The notes under the pieces: generated by a model
The model's database searches: none
What the model saw: the letters and a program-made list of their open reading frames with translations, nothing else
What the model was told of the DNA's origin: nothing
Part shown: positions 1 through 8,440 of the stretch, in pieces
Layout: each line of letters begins with the position of its first letter
How positions within the stretch are numbered: position 1 is the stretch's first letter
Assembly (NCBI RefSeq): GCF_009870125.1
Contig: NC_046679.1
Location: forward strand, 1 to 64,000
DNA length: 64,000 nt
Direction of reading: 5' to 3'
Source: Drosophila pseudoobscura
Lineage: Eukaryota; Arthropoda; Insecta; Diptera; Drosophilidae
Made by a program: the position numbers and the translations under genes

Positions 1-771
1 AAAATGTGGGCAAGGGCCAAAAAGCTGAGCTGGCTCATAGGTGGCAGGAGCAAGCTCAAGAAAACAAGCAAGGCGCTGATAATAAAACAACTTATTGCCC
101 CCCTCTGGCAATACACTCTCCCGGTGTGGGGGGCCCTGACATGTAAAACGCAAATAAGAAGAATCCAGGGACAGCAGAACAAAATAATCAGAAATGCACT
201 ACTAGCTGGACGCTACACAAGAAATGAAGTGCTTAGGGAAAAATACAACATACACACAATTGAGGACACATATCAAAAAGCAAGCCAACGATATGCCAAC
301 TCCCTCGCCATCCACCCAAATCCAGAGGCGAGAAAATTAATAATAAAACCGACAACATTGGCAAGACTAACAAGAATAAGATATACACATCAGCAAAAAG
401 AATATATAATCCCCCTTCAGAAGACGACACCATACCAAACAACTCTAACTGATAGCCAATCCCTGCCAACACTCCTGCGACTCCAACAGGAGGAACGCAC
501 AAGACAAGAGGCGGACGCAGTAGCCCGAAATCTCGCTAAACAGCAACAAGAAAGGGCAATGAAACCAGTCAGCAGATACTGCGAAACTGTAATAAATATG
601 CTAAAAAGACGATATGCAAAAGGCGAACTAACAAAAGATAGCGCTATAAAACAACTGAGAGGCCAACCACTAGCAGTACAAAGGCTGGTCATACCTGATT
701 ATTGCCCAAGTACAATCACAATATCTGACGATGATTCCATGCCACAGCCATCTGAAAGAAATGTAAATTAA
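1..771 (+). CDS. pol: Reverse transcriptase C-terminal fragment, Jockey-clade non-LTR retrotransposon (5' end outside window)
   Basis: The frame is open from base 1, so the ATG at 4 is probably internal. Residues about 25-105 from that ATG (ALIIKQLIAPLWQYTLPVWG, then IRRIQGQQNKIIRNALLAGR and VLREKYNIHTIED) match the conserved region that follows the RT palm/thumb in Jockey-like Pol, ending near SLAIHPNPEARKLI. The catalytic F/YxDD motif must lie upstream and is not in the window. The last ~140 residues are a basic, Q/R/E-rich extension with an acidic stretch near the stop (TISDDDS). The only RT sequence in 64 kb, it is a candidate source of RT for the gag-only neighbours. It could instead belong to a TART-like element, but the shared 3' UTR argues for a TAHRE-like one. 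Confidence 0.85.
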   Translation, partial: KMWARAKKLSWLIGGRSKLKKTSKALIIKQLIAPLWQYTLPVWGALTCKTQIRRIQGQQNKIIRNALLAGRYTRNEVLREKYNIHTIEDTYQKASQRYANSLAIHPNPEARKLIIKPTTLARLTRIRYTHQQKEYIIPLQKTTPYQTTLTDSQSLPTLLRLQQEERTRQEADAVARNLAKQQQERAMKPVSRYCETVINMLKRRYAKGELTKDSAIKQLRGQPLAVQRLVIPDYCPSTITISDDDSMPQPSERNVN

Positions 772-972
772 TAATACAATCTAACGACAATGTACAAAAA
801 AAAACAAGAAAACGACCAAATAACAAACCAAATAACCAATTAACAGACAGAGCTACACTTCCAGAAGCCGACTCGACACAAGCAACGACCATTTGCTGCC
901 TGATGGATGAAACATGGAGTTTTCCTCCGCTGGCATTATAGCTATTCCATCGCACAGGTCCAGAGGCAGCCA

Positions 973-2014
973 CTGAAACAGAACAAAACTTAAATACACG
1001 AAACTGCAATAAATGGATAAAACGCGCAAAAACATACTTACCTGCCACTTCACGGACAGAGCTGCCCCTCTAGCGGCAGCCCCGCCGGATCTCGCCAACA
1101 AATTGCTACCAGTTGGGCGAAGTTGGGGGCTTCACCGTGGACGATGCTGCCAAAATCAGCGCCATGACAATACGCAAATACAAGGGTCGCGACAAATAAC
1201 ATCCAAACGCCGACAGTACCTGCAAACAAACAAAATTGTAAATAGAACGCCAAAGCAAACACCTCATCTGGATGGTCGGACCAGCAGCCATCCAAAACGC
1301 CACTACAAATCAACGACGAACGTGGCCGATGAGGCCAGGCCAATCCACCTGACAGCGCATCCTGGTGGCCGGACCAGCAGCCACTCGGATGCGGCCAATC
1401 AACAAAATCGACAACGCATCCTGGTGGCCGGACCAGCAGCCACTTGGATGCGGCCAATAACACAAAACGTTGGCATCACACGTCGATGCCAATGCCAACG
1501 ACAATGCAGCTGGGTGGCCGGACCAGTGCCACTCGAGTGCAGCAGCCAACACCTACCAGCGACAGATGCAACGTGGGCGGCCGGAACAGAGCCGCTCGCC
1601 AACAACACCATCATAGCCCACGATGCACGCCAACACCATGAATCCAGCCAGCCACTAAACAACACACAGGGGGACAACTGAGCCGGCCGGTATACAGCGC
1701 AATGTTCGCATTGCATTTGTTATGCCCGCCGGTGCTCCGTTGTTGTTTGTCCTCCTGTTAGAAATAAAATAAATATGATTAATATGTTTATATGTGTGTA
1801 AATGTATGTCAATTATTGTTTATTTTACCTTGTCTGCATCAATGTTTTTGTTGTAGATGTCAATCCTGCTGTTTTCTGTAGTTTTGCATGTCCGTAGATA
1901 GTTTTGTCCATAGTTTTAGTTACTTGCCTGTGATATTAGAAATAAGTTTTTGTAAATTAATGTAGTTTTTGTAGTTAATTGTATATTATTAGTAGTTTCT
2001 GATTAGTTTATTAC
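973..2014 (-). other. E0: candidate antisense introns
   Basis: Read on the minus strand. Intron 973-1041 (69 nt) has donor CAG/GTAAGTATG and acceptor TTCTGTTTCAG/TGGCTGCC; the exon after the acceptor matches the homologous site in E1-E12 although the intron itself has diverged. Intron 1755-1828 (AAG/GTAAAATA to TTCTAACAG/GAGGAC) and intron 1928-2014 (AAG/GTAATA to CTAATATCACAG/G) match E2. A weaker pair, 1147-1219, is also possible. Splicing is inferred from signals only. Confidence 0.55.
1269..1743 (+). repeat. E0 3' UTR: GGCCGGACCAG repeats plus hairpin
   Basis: Five degenerate copies of a block centred on GGYSGGACCAGCAGCC lie at 1269-1600. A long hairpin follows at 1674-1743: outer arms 1674-1682/1735-1743 (one mismatch here), a middle helix starting at CCGGCC, and an inner CGCAATG/CATTGC stem with a TTCG loop. 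Confidence 0.65.
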
Positions 2015-2105
2015 CTTTTTCCTCTTCTTCCCCACCTATTTGCCATTCCCATATTCCCCTTGACATGTGGTATCACAAATAATACCACGCAAATACCAGA
2101 CCATT

Positions 2106-2740
2106 GACCGATAACACACAAAAGCCATTTCAAATTCAAATGCATTTATCAATGCCAAGTGTGTTATCGGTCGCCAACTTCGGCAATTTACGCCCAGCCA
2201 ATTCCACACCCACCCCCACCCACCACCATAAATGCCACTAAAAATCCAAATGAGGCTGAGCAGGACCAAAATTAACACTGCCAGCCATCGCCACTCTGCC
2301 ACACGCCCCAACAAAGCCACTTCAACCCCCACAAGATGCTATGCGGTCGTCTCTTCGGAGCTACACGCGCCCGGATCTTACGATCCGGAAGTATAAAGTA
2401 TCCGGGCGGTTATACGGGAGCAGGCATTTTCCCCTTCCCTTCCCATCCCCTCACAACAGAGCAGCCAATACAAAAAACACAGAGAAACATAAGACATGAG
2501 CCATTTGCCAACAACAACAGCACACAGCCACTAATGCAAACAGCCATTAAATTACCATTGCCTACTTGTCGGTGCTGCTGCCCTCGGACCATTTTCATCT
2601 CACTCAATATTGGGGTGTGTGAAAGTGGAACCGGGGGTGAGAGCACCGGTAAATGACGATCGGCGATCGGGTCTCTCGAGTGTGGAGAGCATGGGAGTTG
2701 GCGGACACATGAGTGTTCCACCATGAACCTCGTCCAGGCC
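2106..2740 (+). promoter_or_regulatory. E0 3'-terminal regulatory region (drives E1)
   Basis: Contains a perfect 14-bp inverted repeat (2106-2119 and 2159-2172, GACCGATAACACAC/complement). Next is a hairpin GCCCGGAT...ATCCGGGC (2369-2407) that encloses a second palindrome CCGGATC/GATCCGG and TATAAAG at 2392. A minus-strand G-quadruplex motif lies at 2431-2450. The stretch up to 2740 is the TATA-less region immediately upstream of the inferred E1 start at 2741. Confidence 0.6.
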
Positions 2741-2785
2741 ACTCTCATCTCATCCGCCCGCTCGAGAGGTCGCGATCGTCGGACG
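2741..2785 (+). promoter_or_regulatory. E1 start: single tag module with Inr/DPE-like core promoter
   Basis: One 45-bp module beginning ACTCTCATCTC. The A at 2741 is the inferred +1 (context CCACTC); GGTCG falls at +28 to +32, matching the DPE consensus RGWYV. The module is the CGCG variant and joins directly to the 5' UTR (GTGCCATC), with no spacer. Confidence 0.55.
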
Positions 2786-3002
2786 TGCCATCACCGTTTT
2801 TTCGTGTCGTTTTTGCCGTGTCGCCATTTCCGTTGTGTTTTTCTGTGTTGCGCCCTGTTTTCTTTTTTGTGGTGTCTGTCGTGTGCCGTGCCGTGCTGTG
2901 CCGTGCCCCCTCGCTGACATGACAAAAAGTCCCTTCCTCCCCACCACCGCTACTACTACTACCGACAAGCTTTCTGCTCCCCAATAAAACTATCAATAAT
3001 TT

Positions 3003-3168
3003 AGATACACAAACTAAATAGAAATATACACAAACTAAATAGAAAATACACAAACCAAATAGAAATATACACAAACGAAATAGAAAATACACAAACCAAA
3101 TAGAAATATACACAAACTAAATAGAAATATACACAAACCAAATAGAAATATTCACAAACCAAATAGAG
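3003..3168 (+). repeat. E1 5' UTR minisatellite, 8 units
   Basis: Units of 17-21 bp with core ACACAAACTAAATAGAA. The 5' UTR before it (2786-3002) has GTGCC repeats near 2884-2910, a C-rich stretch and a CTACTACTACTACC run. After it comes a 110-bp A-rich leader to the ATG. Confidence 0.8.
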
Positions 3169-3278
3169 AAAACTGTGTAAAGAGAAGAAAGTGCCAATAA
3201 ATGACCAAAAAACAAAGAACCAATTAAGTGCAATTAATTTAACAAACGGTAAAGGGACCAACAACAGCAACAACAACA

Positions 3279-5723
3279 ATGACGAAAGGAATGGCCAGAC
3301 GAGGGTCGAACAGACGCCACAGCGACGGCGGCAGAGCGGCCCGCAGAGGCGCCCTAGCAGCAGCAGCAGCAGCCAACAACATCAACACAAACACCGCCAA
3401 TAGCAGCAGCAGCAGCAGAGCCCTCGGCGCAGGCGCCAACACCAACATAAACGCCCCAGCCAATACAGAGCGCCGACGCCACAGCCACCCACCGTGTGAG
3501 TACCCAGCCACTGCCATGGCCGACATATCCACGGCCACAGCCACTCCCCCCTCGAGCCCCATAAAAACAGCAGCGCCAATACTGGCCATGCCCCTCCACT
3601 CCCGGCTGCATAGCGGCGAGCAATTCTGCTTCCGCCAGTGCCAGGAGGAGGTGGCACAAAGATGGGAGGCGGCAGCGTCGGCCGCCTCAGCAGCAACAGC
3701 AGCGCCAATACCAACAAAAATACCCACCGCAAATCCCGCAACCCCGCCAAATCCAAAAAACCCGCCAAATCAAAAGGGAAAGGCCGATAGGACGCCGCTC
3801 TCGCTGCCGCTTTTCCCGCCTCTCACGCTCTCGAACAATCAAAACCGTTCGGGAGTAACGGGAGAGGGAGAAGACGGAGGAGAGCCGGCAAGCCGACGCG
3901 CAGGAGCAGAGCGCCAAATCGGCCAACGGGCAGCTGCACATACACACACGAATGGATCGAACCCGTTGCGAATCGAACTTGGTTCGAGTTCGAGCAACGG
4001 GTCGATCCGAGCCATAGCCCAGCCAGCACAAATACAACGACAAACAGCAACAAATACACAACCACAAACACAACCACAATCACAGCCAATCCCACCAACA
4101 CCAAAACGACGCCGCGCCCTCATCGATAGTGGGAGTGACGATGAGGATGTGGCTGAGACAAAGCAGGCCAGACGACGGGGCCGCCATCACCACCATCACC
4201 AGCAGCGGCTGCCAATCAAAAGGCCTATTAAGAAGAGGCAAACGATGGAGGAGCTGGAGGCCATTGTCCAGGAGCAGCTGAGGCAGCACGAGCTGCGGCA
4301 GCAACAACAGAGGCAGCAGAAACGGAAAACGAATACAGCCAACACCAACACAGTTGCCGATCCTGCTGCCCTGCCGCAATCTGCCCAACCAACACATGCC
4401 CCTGCCCCTGCCTCTGCCTCTGCTACTACTAATACTAATACTGACAATATCAATACAAATAATGACGCCAACGCAATTACAAATACAAACACCAACACCG
4501 TCACCGCCACTAACACCAGCACCAACGCCATAACAAACACAACTACTGCCACTCCCAATACACACACCCTTGCCATTGCCAATGACATCCGGCACGGCGA
4601 GTTCGGGCATCAGCCTGTGGAGGACAGAGGGCTGAGGATCCTCATCCGAGGTCTTCCTCATTCCACGCCCTCTGTCTGGTTCCGGGACTGCATGCAGGCC
4701 GAGGGGTACACGGTCCGGTATAGTCGGGCGATCACCGATCGATTTGATCGCAGCCGCCAATTCAACCTCTTCGAGGCTGAGATTGCCCCCAAACCGGACC
4801 GTGGCCAATACGAGGTGTTGAGGCTGCGACGCCTGGGTGGGAGGCCCGTCACGGTTGAGAGACTTGGAGTCTCCCGTGACCCTGCCCAGTGCCATCGATG
4901 TCAGGTGTTTGGCCACACCCGCGCATATTGTAGACGAGCTGCTGTTTGCATGAAATGCGCGGGTGGGCACCTGACGACGGAGTGCAGCAAGCCAAGGGCT
5001 GCAAATCCCAAATGCGCCAACTGCCAGGGCGCTCACATCAGCTCATACAAGGGATGCCCATCCTTTAAGGCAGCCAGGCAGCGGCTCCTGGCCCACAGGG
5101 TCGCCAGGGAGGAGGAGCGTCGGAGACAGCAGCCACAGCCAAGCCAACAGCAACACCAGCCAATACAACGTCGCCAGCAGCAGCCACATCTACAGCCATT
5201 CCCAAATCGGCAGCAGCAACGCCAACACCAACCGGATCGGCAGCATCGGCAGCAGCATCGGTATGGCGACCAACATCCCCAGCCATCGACCAGGGGGCGC
5301 CAATACCAAAGGGTCCAGCCGATGCAGCCGATCCCAGATCGTGCTCCGACGCCACGCCAACACCAGCAACAGCAGCGGCCAGCAGCTCAGTGCGATGGGA
5401 GCTGTGCCCATAATCTGAAAAGATATGCGGGAAAAATTAGAGAGCTGGAGGAAAAGCTGGCAGCAATTACAACACAATTGACAAACCTGCTGCAGGCAAG
5501 GGACGAGAGCACGGGAGGAGTGCCGCTACTTCGGACAACAGCAGCAGCAGCAGCATCCACACAGCCATCACCAAGACCAGCACCAAATACGCATCATGAC
5601 GCCGCAGCCATATCGGACTCTGAATCCGATATGGACTGCGCAGCAATTGATGACGAGGATGACGACGAATGGACCGACCACGATCCATTCGACGAGGTGG
5701 ATGGCCTGGGCGGTGCCTACTGA
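3279..5723 (+). CDS. gag: Gag-like protein, 814 aa (E1)
   Basis: RNA-binding structural protein of the element; in HeT-A the Gag carries the RNA to chromosome ends (family knowledge). N-terminus is Arg/Ala/Ser/Asn-Thr-rich (1-60). Residues about 113-150 form the insertion seen in only some copies (includes FCFRQCQEEV). Then come a basic/His-rich stretch (GRHHHHHQQR), a Q-rich helix and an Asn-Thr repeat tract (~373-430). An RRM-like/PRE_C2HC-type domain spans ~450-535 (RGLRILIRGLP...PVTVERLGV). Three zinc knuckles follow: C538-C551 (CX2CX4HX4C), C557-C569 (CX2CX3HX4C) and C579-C593 (CX2CX3HX6C). A Q/P-rich linker, a heptad coiled coil (709-745, IRELEEKLAAITTQLTNLL) and an acidic tail ending GGAY complete it. 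Start chosen as the ATG after ACAACAACA, shared by all copies. Confidence 0.9.
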   Translation: MTKGMARRGSNRRHSDGGRAARRGALAAAAAANNINTNTANSSSSSRALGAGANTNINAPANTERRRHSHPPCEYPATAMADISTATATPPSSPIKTAAPILAMPLHSRLHSGEQFCFRQCQEEVAQRWEAAASAASAATAAPIPTKIPTANPATPPNPKNPPNQKGKADRTPLSLPLFPPLTLSNNQNRSGVTGEGEDGGEPASRRAGAERQIGQRAAAHTHTNGSNPLRIELGSSSSNGSIRAIAQPAQIQRQTATNTQPQTQPQSQPIPPTPKRRRALIDSGSDDEDVAETKQARRRGRHHHHHQQRLPIKRPIKKRQTMEELEAIVQEQLRQHELRQQQQRQQKRKTNTANTNTVADPAALPQSAQPTHAPAPASASATTNTNTDNINTNNDANAITNTNTNTVTATNTSTNAITNTTTATPNTHTLAIANDIRHGEFGHQPVEDRGLRILIRGLPHSTPSVWFRDCMQAEGYTVRYSRAITDRFDRSRQFNLFEAEIAPKPDRGQYEVLRLRRLGGRPVTVERLGVSRDPAQCHRCQVFGHTRAYCRRAAVCMKCAGGHLTTECSKPRAANPKCANCQGAHISSYKGCPSFKAARQRLLAHRVAREEERRRQQPQPSQQQHQPIQRRQQQPHLQPFPNRQQQRQHQPDRQHRQQHRYGDQHPQPSTRGRQYQRVQPMQPIPDRAPTPRQHQQQQRPAAQCDGSCAHNLKRYAGKIRELEEKLAAITTQLTNLLQARDESTGGVPLLRTTAAAAASTQPSPRPAPNTHHDAAAISDSESDMDCAAIDDEDDDEWTDHDPFDEVDGLGGAY

Positions 5724-5753
5724 CGTGCCCAATCGTCGTTCCCGAGACAGCCA

Positions 5754-6840
5754 CTGCAATGAGGAGAAAGACGTCAATACAGACAACAACGAAAAACGGC
5801 CAAAACAGACGAAATCCACACGTACCTGCCAATCAACAGACAGAGCTGACCATCAAGAAGCTGCCTCGCCACCAATACTGACAATTCCTGCCAAATGGGC
5901 GGAAAAGGAGGCCCCTTTTTGATGGCGCTGCCACCACACCATGGCCGCGACGTCAGCAGCCATTCCAACGACGATGCAGATGCTGACGCCTGTTGCCGCT
6001 CCATTGGGTCACACCCGTCTCTCACGCCAATTATGTGAGGGCGGGATGGCCTGGTGTGGGGCCGCCGGACGCCAGCAAATCCTGCAAAAGAAGGATGACC
6101 ATGAAGGAGGCTGCCAATAAAAGCACAAATACTCACCTGCAAACGTCTTCACGCCAACACCAACCAGACAAGGGTCGCCAGCAACAACATCCAAATGACA
6201 ACAAGTACCTGCAAATAAACTCATATTAAAAACCAAAGCCAAAGCAAACACCTCATCTGGATGGCCGGACCAGCAGCCATTCAAAACGCAAATACAAACT
6301 GATGACGAACGTGGCCGAGGAGGCCAGGCCAATCCAACTGGCAGCGCATCCTGGTGGCCGGACCAGCAGCCACTCGGATGCGGCCAATCAACAAAATCGA
6401 CAACGCATCCTGGTGGCCGGACCAGCAGCCACTTTGATGCGGCCAATAACACAAATCGATGGCATCACATTTCAATGCCAATGCCAATGCCAACGACAAT
6501 GCAGTTGGGTGGCCGGACCAGTGCCACTCGAGTGCAGCAGCCAACACCTACCAGCGACAGATGCAACGTGGGCGGCCGGAACAGAGCCGCTCGCCAACAA
6601 CACCATCAGAGCCCACGATGCACGCCAATCCCAAGTCCAGCCATCGCCACTACAGATCCAGATGGTGCCACTAATTCTGCACAGGGGGACAACGGAGCCG
6701 GCCGGTATGCGGCGCAATGTTCTGCATTGCGTTTGCCATGCTGGCCGGTGCTTTGTTGTAGTTGTCCTCTTGCTAAAAATAAATGATATTTAAGTATGTT
6801 TATTGTTGTGTAAATGTATTGTAATTATTGTTTGTTTTAC
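5754..6840 (-). other. E1: candidate antisense introns
   Basis: Minus strand. Intron A 5754-5825 (72 nt, CAG/GTACGTG to CTCATTGCAG/TGGCTG) begins 30 nt past the gag stop. Intron B 6082-6136 (55 nt, CAG/GTGAGTATT to CTTTTGCAG/GATTTG). A third, about 6769-6840, has donor AAG/GTAAAACA but a mutated acceptor compared with E5-E12. Confidence 0.6.
6257..6759 (+). repeat. E1 3' UTR: GGCCGGACCAG repeats plus hairpin
   Basis: Repeat blocks span 6257-6595, five degenerate copies. Hairpin 6689-6759: outer 9-bp helix ACAACGGAG/CTTTGTTGT (two G-U pairs), 12-bp helix CCGGCCGGTATG/CATGCTGGCCGG (two G-U pairs), inner 7-bp CGCAATG/CATTGCG with a 5-nt loop. Confidence 0.65.
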
Positions 6841-7062
6841 CTTGTACATATCTCTGTAGTTTTGTAGTCCTTATTTGTAGTAATTGTAGATAGATTGTCC
6901 TTAGCTGTAATGTAATTTAATTAATTTTAGTTATTTATTCTAGCATATTTACCTTTCCTCTTCTTCTCCTTCTTTCCCAACTATCACCCATTCCCAAATA
7001 CCTGACAAGTGGCAACGCCATTAATGACCAAAATATACCACGCCAATTAGGAAAATACCGCG

Positions 7063-7699
7063 CCGATAACACACAAAAAGCCATTTCAAATTCAAATGCA
7101 TTTATCAATGCCAAGTGTGTTATCGGCCGCCAACTTCGGCAATTTACGCCCAGCAAATTACACATTCACCCCCACCCACCCAATTCAAATGCCACTAAAG
7201 ACAAAATGAGGCTGAGCAGGATCAAAATTAACACTGCCAGCCATCGCCATTCTGCCACACGCCCCAACAAAGCCACTTCAACCCCCACAAGATGCTATGC
7301 GGTCGTCTCTTCGGAGCTACACGCGCCCGGATCGTAAGATCCGGAAGTATAAAGTATCCGGGCGGTTATACGGGAGCAGGCATTTTCCCCTTCCCATCCC
7401 ATCCCCTTGACAACAGAGCAGCCACTACAAGAAAGCACAGAAAAACATAAGACATGAGCCATTTGCCAACAACAACACACACAGCCACTAAAACAAACAG
7501 CCATTGCAAATTTCCATTGCCTACTTGTCGGTGCTGCTGCCCTCGGACCATTTTCATCTCACTCAATATTGGGGTGTGTGAAAGTGGAACCGGGGGTGAG
7601 AGCACCGGTAAATGACGATCGGCGATCGGGTCTCTCGAGTGTGGAGAGCATGGGAGTTGGCGGACACATGAGTGTTCCTCCATGAACCTCGTCCAGGCC
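7063..7699 (+). promoter_or_regulatory. E1 3'-terminal regulatory region (drives E2)
   Basis: Inverted repeat CCGATAACACAC at 7063-7074 with its complement at 7115-7126. TATA hairpin 7325-7363 (TATAAAG at 7348; inner loop GTAA variant). G-quadruplex motif on minus strand 7387-7406. Arms GACGATCG (7614-7621) and CTCTCGAG (7632-7639) pair with CTCGAGAG and CGATCGTC inside the tag module at 7720-7739. Confidence 0.6.
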
Positions 7700-7999
7700 A
7701 CTCTCATCTCATCCGCCCGCTCGAGAGGTCGCGATCGTCGGACGCAAAGTAATTGAATTAATCGCCGACGCCAATAAAATTGAGACTCTCATCTCATCCG
7801 CCCGCTCGAGAGGTCGCGATCGTCGGACGTAAATAAATTGAATTAATCGCCGTCGCCAATAAAATTGAGACTCTCATCTCATCCGCCCGCTCGAGAGGTC
7901 GCGATCGTCGGACGCAAAGTAATTGAATTAATCGCCGACGCCAATAAAATTGAGACTCTCATCTCATCCGCCCGCTCGAGAGGTTGTGATCGTCGGACG
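7700..7999 (+). promoter_or_regulatory. E1/E2 junction: tag block, four modules at 85-bp period
   Basis: Modules of 45 bp at 7700, 7785, 7870 and 7955, separated by 40-bp spacers ending GCCAATAAAATTGAG. Spacer types are A (CAAAG...GACGCC), B (TAAAT...GTCGCC), A. Only the last module, which joins the 5' UTR, has TTGTG in place of TCGCG. Each spacer ends with an AATAAA poly(A) signal, as expected if module plus spacer is the 3' end of an upstream element. Confidence 0.75.
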
Positions 8000-8223
8000 T
8001 GCCATCACCGTTTTTTCGTGTCGTCTTTGCCGTGTCGCCATTTCCGTTGTGTTTTCTGTGTTGCGCCCTGTTTTTCTTTTTGTGCTGTCTGTCGTGTGCC
8101 GTGCCGTGCTGTGCCGTGCCCCCTCCGCTGACATGACAAAAAGTCCCCTCCCCCCCACCACCACCGCTACTACTACTACCGACAAGCTTTCTGCTCCCCA
8201 ATAAAAATTAACAATAATTTAGA

Positions 8224-8321
8224 TACACAAACTAAATAGAAATATACACAAACTAAATAGAAAATACACAAACTAAATAGAAATATACACAAACCAAATA
8301 GAAAATACACAAACCAAATAG
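8224..8321 (+). repeat. E2 5' UTR minisatellite, 5 units
   Basis: ACACAAACTAAATAGAA-type units. A C-rich run upstream (about 8143-8166) gives a G-rich minus strand. Confidence 0.75.
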
Positions 8322-8440
8322 AGACAAACTGTGTAAAGAGAAGAAAGTGCCAATAAATAAATTAAATACAAACACAAAGAACCAATTAAGTGCAACTAAT
8401 TTAACAAACGGTAAAGGGACCAACACCAGCAACAACAACA

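Larger units (their letters stand above)
1..2740 (+). mobile_element. E0: 3' part of a pol-bearing telomeric element (TAHRE-like)
   Basis: Only the 3' portion is in the window: the end of a reverse transcriptase ORF (to 771) and a 1.97 kb 3' UTR. From about 1269 the UTR matches the class I UTR of E2, E3, E4, E6 and E8, including the repeat domain, hairpin, inverted repeat and promoter region. From 772 to about 1268 it is largely its own sequence. A pol-bearing element sharing a 3' UTR with gag-only elements is the TAHRE/HeT-A relation; the assignment to that type is inference because the 5' part lies outside. Confidence 0.8.
2741..7699 (+). mobile_element. E1: complete gag-only HeT-A-like element
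   Basis: 4959 bp. Gag carries the 'HSGEQFCFRQC' insertion and the short C-terminus; the 3' UTR is class II (hairpin with TTCTG loop). Its 5' UTR minisatellite matches E8 and its gag 3' end plus UTR match E9, E11 and E12, so it is a mosaic relative to its neighbours. Confidence 0.85.

Noticed and set aside
1399..1716. Many short ORFs in the 3' UTRs (both strands, 60-210 codons)
   Set aside because: They share the same repeats in several frames, change frame between copies, and lack any recognisable domain.
2392..2398. TATAAAG as the main promoter of the next element
   Set aside because: Tags would then be ~400 bp long; the observed tags start ~345 bp further downstream, and half the copies have lost the TATA consensus.
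3493..3502. GTGAGTACC in gag as a sense splice donor
   Set aside because: Donor-like on the + strand in all copies, but the gag frame is open through it and no matching acceptor gives a better ORF.
6257..6595. GGCCGGACCAG repeats as a satellite or separate mobile element
   Set aside because: They occur at the same place in each 3' UTR, are degenerate and few, and have no independent boundaries.
6905..6952. Fourth antisense intron in class II elements (donor AAG/GTAAATATG)
   Set aside because: The best acceptor leaves only 48-53 nt and the pyrimidine tract is poor; not strong enough to list alongside introns A-C.
7700..7999. Tag blocks as LTRs or a CRISPR-like array
   Set aside because: Units contain the upstream element's poly(A) signal and vary from 1 to 4; there is no LTR pair around each element, and the spacers are near-identical rather than unique.
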